A stretch of DNA of 64,000 nucleotides, from contig NC_017542.1 in the NCBI RefSeq assembly GCF_000237325.1, forward strand, positions 5,450,501 through 5,514,500, written 5' to 3'. Below the pieces are notes generated by a model. That model was not told the DNA's origin. It saw nothing but the letters and a program-made list of their open reading frames with translations, and made no database searches. This DNA is from Paenibacillus polymyxa M1 (GTDB lineage: Bacteria > Bacillota > Bacilli > Paenibacillales > Paenibacillaceae). A program made the translations under genes and the position numbers. Shown here in pieces: positions 52,571 to 60,712 of this stretch (the first letter of the stretch is position 1; each line of letters starts with the position of its first letter).

Positions 52571-52875
52571 GTGTAAAATCCCCTCTCGTTATTATCATTA
52601 ATATAGTTGGAGTGATACTCGCTAGCAGTAGTGTCTGATTTTCTTCTAAATCCCATGCGTGAAACTAAAAAATATTCAGCAATTAATTTAGACTTAATCT
52701 AAATCCTGTTTTAATTATAACACTATCTATGTGTTTTGCAAGGCCTTATTATGGTTAAACCATGAAGATTACGTGAATTGATCGACAGGCAAACGCTTCA
52801 TATAAATTCGCAACCCACCTCAATAATCTAAACACAGCAAAAAAGAGCCGCCCCGTAAAAGGGTCGACTCTTTTT
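52571..52875. other. 305-bp intergenic region between ade and dps
   Basis: No gene seen. It holds the dps promoter region with the AT-rich dyad at 52686-52704 and, at its other end, the ade terminator at 52842-52877. Confidence 0.6.
52686..52704 (-). promoter_or_regulatory. Per-box-like palindrome upstream of dps
   Basis: ATTTAGA-cttaa-TCTAAAT, perfect 7-bp arms; its central 15 bases match the Per box TTATAATnATTATAA at 11 positions. It lies about 116 bases before the dps start, rather far for a simple promoter overlap. Confidence 0.45.
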
Positions 52876-52877
52876 TT
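52842..52877 (-). terminator. Intrinsic terminator of the purine-salvage operon
   Basis: Hairpin AAAGAG-(CCGCCCC / GGGTCG)-CTCTTT with A-run and T-run on opposite sides, located directly at the stop codon of ade. Confidence 0.75.
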
Positions 52878-54603
52878 ATTCTTGCATTTCCGAAGGGTTT
52901 ATAATCAAGGGTACAACTTTGCCTACGTTTACATCAATCAAGCCGTGATCGGTAATTTTCAAAGCCGGGCTGACTGGCAAAGAATGAGTACTTAAAGACA
53001 TGATTGGATTGTAATGGCGATAGCCTAGCGACAGTAATGCTGAACGCAGTTCCTTTACGTGGGCAGCAACCATTTCTAGCGGTCCTTCTGTTAAAATTCC
53101 GCCCACTGTTAACGGTAAATGGGACAGCACCTTGCCATTTTCAACTACGCAAAAGCCCCCTTGGCTGGATAGAACCGTATTCGCAGCCAAAATCATATCT
53201 TGCTTGTTATGCCCCACGACCAACAAGTTATGGTTATCGTGCGAATAGGTGGTTGCCACGGCCCCGCGTTTAATCGTATCTCCCCCGATCAAACCGTAAG
53301 CACGTTTGCCGTTCTTGCCATACCGCTCAAACGTAGCAATGAGTCCATGTTCACCATGTTCCCATACCAGTTCACCCTGCTCTACTTGGGCAGGTGCAAT
53401 TCGTTCGCTTGTAAAAGTTGATCCATCCTTGACCATCATAATACGGCATTGATGTGTGCCATCAGCTACATCCAACTTCACAGTAAAATCCTGCTCTGTG
53501 AGTGGATTGAGCTTTACACTTTGATAAAAGTGGGCAGGGAACTGGCACTTTACCTGTGTCTGATGATATTCCTCAAATTTATCAAATACCTTATGACCGT
53601 CCTTATAGACTTGCTCCACATCAAACTGCTCCAGATCCGATAGTAGCACAAAGTCAGCTATTTTCCCTGGCGCAATTGTCCCGCGATCATGCATGCGCAT
53701 CCGGGCAGCAGGAGTAAACGTAGCTGCATAAATCGCATCCTCAGGCTTCATGCCCATTCCGATCGCTTTACTTACAATATGGTTCAGATGTCCCCGCTCT
53801 ACGAAAGAATCCGGCATTACATCATCCGTTACGAAGCAAAAATGTTGTGCAACGTCCTCCTGAATGAGATAGTCCATCACCTCAGGGGTCATGGATTTTT
53901 CCTGGATCTCAATAAACATCCCGGCGGCCATTCTTGCCTTCATACCTTCAATGCTTTGGTGGGTATGGTCTGAGCCTATTCCTGCATAGATCAACTGATG
54001 CAGATCCAGATCAAGCAACTGCGGCGTATGGCCTTCAATGATCAGCTCTGGGTAGTGCTCACGAACATGGCGTAAGATGCGGTTCGTCTTGCTCTCCGGA
54101 TCACGAATGACATCTACATAATTCATAATTTCACCCAGGCAGATCATCTCACCCGTTTGCAACAAAGTATCAATCTCGGGGATGTCAATCTCGCCCCCTG
54201 AGGTTTCCAATGGTGTCGCTGGGACAGAGCTAGGAATCCCGTAAAACATATCAGCCACGCAATCTTTGCTGGCCTCCATCATTTCCTGAATACCTTCCAA
54301 TCCGAAAACATTCGCCATTTCGTGCGGTTCCGGTACAATCGTCGTGACCCCATTGCGAATGAGTCCATAGGAAAAGGTTGCTGGTGTCACCATTGTACTT
54401 TCGATATGCAAATGGATATCGATCAGGCCGGGAATCATATATTTCCCGTGCCCCTCCACAATTTCAGCAGCCTCGAAAGATTCCAGACCACGCTGACCGA
54501 TATACATAAACTTGCCTTCAAGTATAGCAACATTGCCTACCTCGAACGTCTTGTAGTAACTGTTATACACCTTAACTTGTAAAATCATTTTGTCTGCACG
54601 CAT
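52876..54603 (-). CDS. ade: Adenine deaminase
   Basis: A 575-residue amidohydrolase of the Ade/YerA type converting adenine to hypoxanthine and ammonia. Metal-binding motif GLIDIHLHIESTMV near 57-70, EPHEMANVFG near 92-101, VTDDVMPD near 264-271 and the C-terminal LSTHSLPVSPALKITDHGL. Last gene of the operon; the preceding nucleoside hydrolase would deliver the adenine base. Spacing from the ATPase gene is 28 bases. Confidence 0.95.
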   Translation of the reverse strand: MRADKMILQVKVYNSYYKTFEVGNVAILEGKFMYIGQRGLESFEAAEIVEGHGKYMIPGLIDIHLHIESTMVTPATFSYGLIRNGVTTIVPEPHEMANVFGLEGIQEMMEASKDCVADMFYGIPSSVPATPLETSGGEIDIPEIDTLLQTGEMICLGEIMNYVDVIRDPESKTNRILRHVREHYPELIIEGHTPQLLDLDLHQLIYAGIGSDHTHQSIEGMKARMAAGMFIEIQEKSMTPEVMDYLIQEDVAQHFCFVTDDVMPDSFVERGHLNHIVSKAIGMGMKPEDAIYAATFTPAARMRMHDRGTIAPGKIADFVLLSDLEQFDVEQVYKDGHKVFDKFEEYHQTQVKCQFPAHFYQSVKLNPLTEQDFTVKLDVADGTHQCRIMMVKDGSTFTSERIAPAQVEQGELVWEHGEHGLIATFERYGKNGKRAYGLIGGDTIKRGAVATTYSHDNHNLLVVGHNKQDMILAANTVLSSQGGFCVVENGKVLSHLPLTVGGILTEGPLEMVAAHVKELRSALLSLGYRHYNPIMSLSTHSLPVSPALKITDHGLIDVNVGKVVPLIINPSEMQE

Positions 54604-54631
54604 GATGTATCTCCTTCATCGAACCCGCTGA

Positions 54632-55690
54632 TTATTGGACCAGCACCATTTTGTCTGCCGGAAAATGCAGGGTAACCCGTTGACCACTCAAGTAAGGCGT
54701 ATCCATTTCCTGATTAGCCGTAAAGTTTCCCTTCGCTGTCTCTACCACATACTGATAGCTGCGCCCTAGGTAAGTACTTACCTTAATGACACCAGAAAGC
54801 TCATTTTCTCCTGTCTCGTTGCCTTCTGTTCGAATGACCAAATCATCCGGGCGAATAGCGCCTTGGCGAGCCCCTGGCTGGACTGTGCCCTGATTACGCA
54901 CTACGCTAAACGAAAGGTCGCTTGTATTCAGTCGAATACGTTCTCCTTCTTCAGTGCGCTCGTCAAAGCTTAGAAAATTATTAAACCCAATAAAGCGGGC
55001 AACAAATTCGGTCGTCGGATATTTAAAAATGGTCGATGGAGCGTCTAATTGCTCGATGTTCCCCTTATTCATAATCGCAACCTGGTCAGAAATCGAAAAA
55101 CATTCCTCCTGATCGTGCGATACATACACGGTGGCGATACCTAGCTCCTGTTGAATACGGCGGATTTCTACGCGCATATTTACACGCAGGTTAGCATCCA
55201 AGTTACTCAGAGGTTCATCAAACAGCAGCAGATCAGGTTCAATTACAAGCGCTCGCGCAATCGCGACACGTTGACGCTGCCCGCCTGATAATTCGCCAGG
55301 GAAACGTTTTTCGAATCCCCCCAAGCTAACCGTATCCAGCATAGTCATAACGCGTCGTTTCACATCATCTTCTTTTACTTTACGTAACCGCAAACCAAAG
55401 GCAACATTATCAAAAACCGACAAGTGCGGGAAAAGCGCATAACTTTGGAATACAAAACCGAAGTTCCGTTTATTCACTGGAACCCGGGTATAATCCTTAT
55501 CACCAAACAAAAATGTTCCTTGTTTAGCTTCGAGAAATCCTGCAATAAGACGAAGTGTAGTCGTTTTGCCACAACCACTCGGTCCGAGCAACGAAAGCAA
55601 TTGCCCTCGTTCGAGCTGCAAATCGAAATCCTGCAAGATCAGTTGGTTGTCATAAGCGACCGAAACGCGATCCAGAGTAAGCAGTGCCAT
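54632..55690 (-). CDS. ABC transporter ATP-binding protein (PotA/spermidine-type)
   Basis: A 352-residue ATPase: Walker A GPSGCGKTT, signature LSGGQRQRVAIARAL, Walker B LLLFDEP and a C-terminal TOBE domain (about 280-350), as in PotA/FbpC-type importers. It powers the two permeases encoded just upstream. The system belongs to the polyamine/opine/ferric-type family, yet is embedded between nucleoside hydrolase and adenine deaminase, so the substrate is probably a nucleoside or purine-related compound. Confidence 0.93.
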   Translation of the reverse strand: MALLTLDRVSVAYDNQLILQDFDLQLERGQLLSLLGPSGCGKTTTLRLIAGFLEAKQGTFLFGDKDYTRVPVNKRNFGFVFQSYALFPHLSVFDNVAFGLRLRKVKEDDVKRRVMTMLDTVSLGGFEKRFPGELSGGQRQRVAIARALVIEPDLLLFDEPLSNLDANLRVNMRVEIRRIQQELGIATVYVSHDQEECFSISDQVAIMNKGNIEQLDAPSTIFKYPTTEFVARFIGFNNFLSFDERTEEGERIRLNTSDLSFSVVRNQGTVQPGARQGAIRPDDLVIRTEGNETGENELSGVIKVSTYLGRSYQYVVETAKGNFTANQEMDTPYLSGQRVTLHFPADKMVLVQ

Positions 55691-55706
55691 AAGGTTGAAG
55701 CCTCCA

Positions 55707-56501
55707 TTACCTTTTAGTGAAGTAAGACAATCCCATCAGTCGTTCAATCAAGAACATCAGGATACCCGTTAAGATCATCAGCATAACCGAAATCGCTGCA
55801 ATCGTCGGATCAAAATAATTTTCGACGTAAGTCAGCATTTGAATAGGCAGGGTGCTGAAGCCCGGTCCTGTCATGAAGACGGAAATGTCGACATTGTTGA
55901 ATGATTCCAGAAAGGCAATCAGGATAGCCGCAATAATGCCTGAGCGGATGTTGGGTAGAACCACCTTGAAAAAGGTTTCCAGCCGTCCAGCTCCCAAACT
56001 AAGCGCTGCTTCCTCAATCGCAAAATCAAAGTTAGACAAGCTGGATGCAATGACTCTAATAATGAACGGCAGCATAATCACCGTATGTCCGATCAAAAGT
56101 CCAGCGTATACCGGTAAATGGTACACAATGATCAGATAACGCAGCAGTGTAAATCCAAGCACAATACCTGGTATAAGCAACGGGGAAAGGAACAAGGCAT
56201 TCAGTGCATCCTTCCCGCGAAACGAAAACCGACTAAGCGCATAAGCGGCTGGCATACCGATTAACAACGCCAAGATATTGCCCAGCAGAGAGACGACAAT
56301 CGACGTTTTGAACGTGGACATAAACAAATCCACTTCAAAAATATTTTCATACCAGCGCAAGGAAAAGCCCTGCGGAGGAAATTTTAATACCGTGCCCGGC
56401 TCGAAAGAAGTGACCGATATGATCAACAGCGGACCGAGCAGAAAGATGAAGACCAGCAGGCTAAAGAAGCCTAGTCCGTAATGTTTCTCCCGCATATCCA
56501 C
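55707..56501 (-). CDS. ABC transporter permease (PotC-like)
   Basis: A 264-residue permease with six helices and the EAA-loop region EEAALSLGAGRLETFFKVVLPNI near residues 160-180. Partner of the upstream permease, directly abutting it (stop and start adjacent) and 16 bases before the ATPase gene. Confidence 0.93.
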   Translation of the reverse strand: MDMREKHYGLGFFSLLVFIFLLGPLLIISVTSFEPGTVLKFPPQGFSLRWYENIFEVDLFMSTFKTSIVVSLLGNILALLIGMPAAYALSRFSFRGKDALNALFLSPLLIPGIVLGFTLLRYLIIVYHLPVYAGLLIGHTVIMLPFIIRVIASSLSNFDFAIEEAALSLGAGRLETFFKVVLPNIRSGIIAAILIAFLESFNNVDISVFMTGPGFSTLPIQMLTYVENYFDPTIAAISVMLMILTGILMFLIERLMGLSYFTKR

Positions 56502-57323
56502 CTACCCCTTCGGATTGAGTTTATGGGCCGCCTTATTTAAGAGACCGACCACGATAAATGTAATAGCAATCATAATTGTTGCGATAACAGAGGCTAAAAA
56601 CCAGTCGTTAAGCGTCATCGCATTTTGGTACAAAAATGTAGCGATAACCCGCTGTTTCCCTCCCAGCAGTGCTGGGGTCGTATAAGCTGTCAGGCTGCCT
56701 ACGAAAACAAGAATGCTTCCAATGATCAGACCCGGAACAGACAGCGGGAATACAATTTTACGAAATGCGCTGAATCTGGAGGCTCCAAGACTCTGAGCAG
56801 CATGGACAAGATCACCGTCAATATTTTCAAGCACACCAATCAATGAAATAATCATCAGCGGTAAAAACAAATGGACCAGACCAATAATCATCGCTGCCGG
56901 AGTGTACAAAATATTTAGCGGCTCATCCACGAGTCCTAAACTCATTAGCACGTTGTTTAATAACCCCTTGCGACCCAAAATGACCATCCAGCTGAATGAC
57001 CGCACCACCGGACTCGTCAACAAGGGAAAGATAGCCAGCGCCAGCAAAATCCCTTTACGACGCGGGGCCTTTTGTGAAATATAATAAGCCGTCGGAAAAC
57101 CGAGCAATACGCATACGAGGGTCGTTACGACACTGACCTCCAGCGTAGTCAGCAATATTTTCAGAAAATAAGGGTCCTTGAAGAAATGGAGATAGCCTTC
57201 TAGGGTGAATGAGCTGTTCTGTACGAAGGTCGAACCGATCGTCAACACAATCGGAATGACCATGAACACCGCCAGAAAGAGCAAACCTGGCAGCAGCAGC
57301 CAATACAAGTATGTTTTCTTCAT
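56502..57323 (-). CDS. ABC transporter permease (PotB-like)
   Basis: A 273-residue permease with six helices; EAA-like loop VHAAQSLGASRFSAFRKIVFPLS near 175-197. It forms the heterodimeric channel with the PotC-like protein. It starts 27 bases after the nucleoside hydrolase. Confidence 0.93.
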   Translation of the reverse strand: MKKTYLYWLLLPGLLFLAVFMVIPIVLTIGSTFVQNSSFTLEGYLHFFKDPYFLKILLTTLEVSVVTTLVCVLLGFPTAYYISQKAPRRKGILLALAIFPLLTSPVVRSFSWMVILGRKGLLNNVLMSLGLVDEPLNILYTPAAMIIGLVHLFLPLMIISLIGVLENIDGDLVHAAQSLGASRFSAFRKIVFPLSVPGLIIGSILVFVGSLTAYTTPALLGGKQRVIATFLYQNAMTLNDWFLASVIATIMIAITFIVVGLLNKAAHKLNPKG

Positions 57324-57350
57324 GGGTAGCTCCTTGCGGTTATCAAAATG

Positions 57351-58280
57351 TTATTCCTTGTTCAGCACCTGGATAAACAGTTCCAGAAAAGCTTCACTGT
57401 CCACCTGCTCGCACACGTTCATATTGGGACTATGATTGAGACGGTTCTGCACATCTCCTACCGTTTGTCCGTCACATATGCGACTGGAGGTTTCCACGTC
57501 CACATATAACAGCGAGGTATCTACTAACCTCGAATTCAATGCCACACCTACGGCAAGCGGGTCATGAAGCGCACACGCTTTTACGCCGTTGCGTTCTTCA
57601 TAACGCTTGGTATACACGGCCGTGCTTTCAGCTACATAATCACGAATCTCTGGGCGGGTCAGACGAGCAACATGATCCGCAGTCAGCAGTGCCTTGCGTG
57701 TTACATCCAGACCAACCTGTATCAATCGACTAAATCCAGCGTGAAATACGATCCGTGCGGCTTCAGGATCAGCGTACATGTTATACTCCGCTACAGGTGT
57801 AATATTGCCGCACCCGTGAATAACACCGCCCATAAAAATGACCTCATGAACGTGATCCGTCAGATCGGGACACTTCAGCAACGCCAACGCCAGATTGGTG
57901 AGCGGTCCGGTGCAAACCAGCGTTACTTCCCCCGAGTGAGCCATCACGGTCTCAATGATGATATCCGGTGCAAAACCTTCAGATGCAGAGATGGCTGGGA
58001 CTATTCCACTCAATGCACCTCCGATGCCGTCTTCTCCATGAACACGGTGCTCGTGCAGGCCTTTTCGTATTAATGGAGCCTCTGCCCCCCGGAAGACCGG
58101 AATATCCGGTCTTTCCAGCAGGTTGAGGATTTTGCATGTATTCAGTGTTGCTTGTTTAAGTGAAACATTCCCGCATACCGTAGTAATCGCTTGGATATCC
58201 AGCTGACCACTTTTGGCCGCAAGTAAAATACCCAACGCATCATCAATGCCTGTATCTACATCTAATATGATCTTTTTCAT
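57351..58280 (-). CDS. Nucleoside hydrolase (IunH/RihB type)
   Basis: A 309-residue enzyme with the N-terminal calcium-binding IILDVDTGIDDAL (DxDxxxDD), a typical GPLTNLALAL segment and EYNMYADPEAA near residue 160, which binds the ribose. It cleaves nucleosides to base and ribose. ATG at 58280 overlaps the stop of the solute-binding gene by one base (TAATG). Its position inside a transporter operon suggests import of nucleosides followed by hydrolysis and, for adenosine, deamination of the released adenine. Confidence 0.95.
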   Translation of the reverse strand: MKKIILDVDTGIDDALGILLAAKSGQLDIQAITTVCGNVSLKQATLNTCKILNLLERPDIPVFRGAEAPLIRKGLHEHRVHGEDGIGGALSGIVPAISASEGFAPDIIIETVMAHSGEVTLVCTGPLTNLALALLKCPDLTDHVHEVIFMGGVIHGCGNITPVAEYNMYADPEAARIVFHAGFSRLIQVGLDVTRKALLTADHVARLTRPEIRDYVAESTAVYTKRYEERNGVKACALHDPLAVGVALNSRLVDTSLLYVDVETSSRICDGQTVGDVQNRLNHSPNMNVCEQVDSEAFLELFIQVLNKE

Positions 58281-59353
58281 TATTGTGTAACTTCCCGGTT
58301 CCAGCGATCTGTCCATGCCTTGATATGGTCGTTAACGAATTTCATATCCAGCTTGGTCAGCTTATTCACTACATCTGCACCATACGTAATCCCTTGAGTA
58401 TCTGCACCGGATAGTACTACCTGTGTGTTCACCGGAGAATCAACCTTTGCCTTGGCGGATTTTTCTTGAACTTCCTTGCTCAGCTGCCAGTTGATAAATT
58501 CCTCAGCCAGCTCCTTCTGGTCGGAGCCTTTCACTACATTAATCGTGTTCATGACTGCATAAGCACCCTCACTAGGAGCTACAAATTTCGCCCCTGGCAC
58601 GGCAGCCTGCAAATCTTTGAAATACATTTCCATAATCGGGCCGCCTGCAATTTCCTGCTGGCTAAACATGTTTACGAACTCGGACGTTTTACTATAAAAC
58701 TTAACAATATTCGGACTCAGTTCCTTCAGCTTCCCAAAGGCTTGGTCTTCATTAAATTCCTTGCTACCCGCTACCTTGGAAGCCGCGTCTACCATCATCG
58801 GGCCAGCCGTTGCCGTAATATTCGGCAGAGTCACGTTTCCTTTGAATTCAGTGCCCCACAGATCGGCCCAGGAGGTCACATCTTTTTTCACCAGCTCTGG
58901 ATTATAGGCAATACCAAGGCGTCCAACTGTATAAGCAGGGCCATATTCCTCACCCAGTGGTGCTTTGGCAATATCATAAATTTGGTTCAAGTTTGGCACT
59001 TTACTGCGATCCAACTTCTCGAATAGCCCCTGTTGAATTCCCTGTTGGGCATAATAATCAGACAGATAAATCAGATCGACATCAGTGCTGCCTTGACTGA
59101 TTTTGTTCAATCGTTCCGCATTATTTCCGATTTCTACAACAATATCAACGTTATGTTCCTTTTCAAAAGGCTCGTACACTTCTTTATTAAAAAAGTCCTC
59201 GGAGAAGCCCCATGTGGAAATAACTAGTTTCTTTTTCCCATCAGCTGAGCCATCTTTTCCATCTGTCTGACCACTAGTAGCATTGCTGCCGCAACCTGCC
59301 AGTACCACAGATGCCAAGGTCACAGCCATAAATCCTTTAAACCACTTTTTCAT
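58280..59353 (-). CDS. Extracellular solute-binding lipoprotein (PotD-like)
   Basis: A 357-residue lipoprotein. Signal peptide with lipobox VLAGC (about residues 17-21), then a Ser/Gly/Asp-rich linker and a periplasmic-binding fold of the spermidine/putrescine class (LVISTWGFSEDFFNKEVYEPFEKEH; VDLIYLSDYYAQQGIQQGL; YTVGRLGIAYNPELV). ATG at 59353 follows GGGGGAG by 7 bases; longer frames upstream run through the leader hairpin and are not translated. First gene of the purine-salvage operon. Confidence 0.93.
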   Translation of the reverse strand: MKKWFKGFMAVTLASVVLAGCGSNATSGQTDGKDGSADGKKKLVISTWGFSEDFFNKEVYEPFEKEHNVDIVVEIGNNAERLNKISQGSTDVDLIYLSDYYAQQGIQQGLFEKLDRSKVPNLNQIYDIAKAPLGEEYGPAYTVGRLGIAYNPELVKKDVTSWADLWGTEFKGNVTLPNITATAGPMMVDAASKVAGSKEFNEDQAFGKLKELSPNIVKFYSKTSEFVNMFSQQEIAGGPIMEMYFKDLQAAVPGAKFVAPSEGAYAVMNTINVVKGSDQKELAEEFINWQLSKEVQEKSAKAKVDSPVNTQVVLSGADTQGITYGADVVNKLTKLDMKFVNDHIKAWTDRWNREVTQ

Positions 59354-59395
59354 ATGAAACTCCCCCTGTTTTTTTATTCTGCACACCTTATGACA

Positions 59396-59437
59396 CAAAA
59401 AAGAAAAGTACTCTTGTAAAACAAGAATACTTTTCTT
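59396..59437 (-). terminator. Leader hairpin (terminator or attenuator) before the purine-salvage operon
   Basis: AT-rich hairpin with 17-bp arms (59401-59417 / 59421-59437, one G-U pair on the minus strand) followed by TTTT, 43 bases before the solute-binding gene. It is either the terminator of the DUF2294 gene, whose stop lies 92 bases upstream, or an attenuator in the operon leader. Confidence 0.55.
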
Positions 59438-59528
59438 CGTAAACAAAGAATAAGTTGATCCCGCTGCGCGTTATAACAGGTTCTCCCCTCAGATAGATCC
59501 GAAGCGAAAAGCCGAATATCCAATTTTA

Positions 59529-59873
59529 TTAGGACTCTTTCAGTATGATGTTCGTAATGGCCCACTGCGTTGCTGAATCATAGTCGCGCAGTAGAGCTTC
59601 TATATCGAGCTCCATATCCTCAATCAGCTTCTCGCGAAGTCTCTTCTTATACAGCATGGACATTCGGAAATCCACTTCCAGCTTCAAGCCAGGGGCTTCC
59701 ACTTCCAATGCCGCCGAGCGTGGAGAACGCCGGTGCTTCGCTACAAAGGTAACAATGTTGTTCTCAACGGTGGCCCGCAACAGCGTGGTCCCGAAGCCGA
59801 ACAGTTCCTTTGAAACTTCATTGTAAATCTGGCACATCCGCTTTTTGCTTTCGTTACTGTCGAGCAGCGTCAT
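59529..59873 (-). CDS. DUF2294 family protein
   Basis: A 114-residue soluble protein with the DUF2294 pattern: YNEVSKELFGFGTTLLRATVENNIV and VDFRMSMLYKKRLREKLIEDMEL. B. subtilis YbcI is a relative; such proteins have been called Na-translocating decarboxylase-like, without clear function. Several recent annotations connect the family to bicarbonate uptake. No such partner is next to it here. Confidence 0.8.
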   Translation of the reverse strand: MTLLDSNESKKRMCQIYNEVSKELFGFGTTLLRATVENNIVTFVAKHRRSPRSAALEVEAPGLKLEVDFRMSMLYKKRLREKLIEDMELDIEALLRDYDSATQWAITNIILKES

Positions 59874-60376
59874 GAACCCACCCTCATCAGCATATTACGT
59901 ACAATCAATCTTTTAACACGATAGATTATACATAAATATACGCTAAATAGCAAACAAAAATCCCCGATTCAATAACGTATATCGCGAAAAAGCGAACAAT
60001 ATGTCGAAGTTTGTAGCTTTGCGACATTTTTATACTTACTGATCTCAAAAATCTCGGTTTAGATCCATCCTACCAAAGGGCCGAAAACAACGAAAGGAAA
60101 CAATTTACTATTTCCATTGATCAGATGAAACTTACATTAACTGTAGCTCGTACAACAATGCTCCAACATAACAGCAACCTTAAGATGCAGACTTCAAGAT
60201 TACTATCGCCGCATTCCGTGAGATATTTTTTCCTTCTACTATATATGTAGTATATATGTAGTTTTTATGTACACACAATTAAACCGTACCCCGCAGAAGT
60301 CTCCTAGCGATAGTACGGTTCTTGTAAGTTATGTAGCTGGCCACAACAGCATAAAGTTAGCTATGATATACGCCTG
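59874..60376. other. 503-bp AT-rich intergenic region
   Basis: No gene seen on either strand. It contains a short tandem repeat, ATATATGTAGT twice at about 60241-60263, and a hairpin with 8-bp arms AACCGTAC / GTACGGTT (60282-60289 / 60313-60320) that may terminate the WXG-like gene on the minus strand. Confidence 0.5.
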
Positions 60377-60673
60377 TCACCATTGTGCTGCTCGTTTACG
60401 CTTTTCTTCCCGCCGATCAGCTTCTTCCATTTTGCGAATATAACGTTTCAACTGCTCTTTATGCTCATCCAACTCGTGGATCCGTAATGTGGTTCCTTGG
60501 AGAAACGCCTCCATTTTGCGTGTTAATTCAGCAGCCGATTCGCCTCGCCAGTCTTGCAGACGACTATATATATTTTTCATCTGCTGCTCCTGATGCTGAA
60601 GTCTTTGCCTTAGCTGCTCGCACTGCTGTACAGCTCTCCGCAGATCCCCCAGGCTCAAAGATATTCTGCTCAT
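60377..60673 (-). CDS. Small helical WXG-motif protein (candidate T7SS partner/chaperone)
   Basis: A 98-residue, almost entirely helical, charged protein: two long helices joined at a W-x-G turn (LQDWRGESA, Trp42-Gly44), the ESX/WXG100 layout. GGGAGG lies 8 bases before the ATG. It follows the lipase-toxin gene by 39 bases on the same strand. In type VII systems such small proteins pair with the helical targeting domain of LXG-type effectors. Its exact family (WXG100, Lap/DUF3130-like) is not certain. Confidence 0.75.
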   Translation of the reverse strand: MSRISLSLGDLRRAVQQCEQLRQRLQHQEQQMKNIYSRLQDWRGESAAELTRKMEAFLQGTTLRIHELDEHKEQLKRYIRKMEEADRREEKRKRAAQW

Positions 60674-60712
60674 CTCTTTCGCCTCCCGTTGTGTTCTTCC
60701 AGCTGCTCTTTC

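Noticed and set aside
58466..59026. 186-codon plus-strand frame
   Set aside because: Antisense to the solute-binding lipoprotein, no RBS, no family resemblance.
59396..59528. Purine riboswitch upstream of the purine-salvage operon
   Set aside because: The conserved core and loop sequences of the purine aptamer were not found; only a terminator-like hairpin is visible.
60241..60263. Tandem ATATATGTAGT as a possible CRISPR or replication element
   Set aside because: Only two copies, no spacers and no associated genes.
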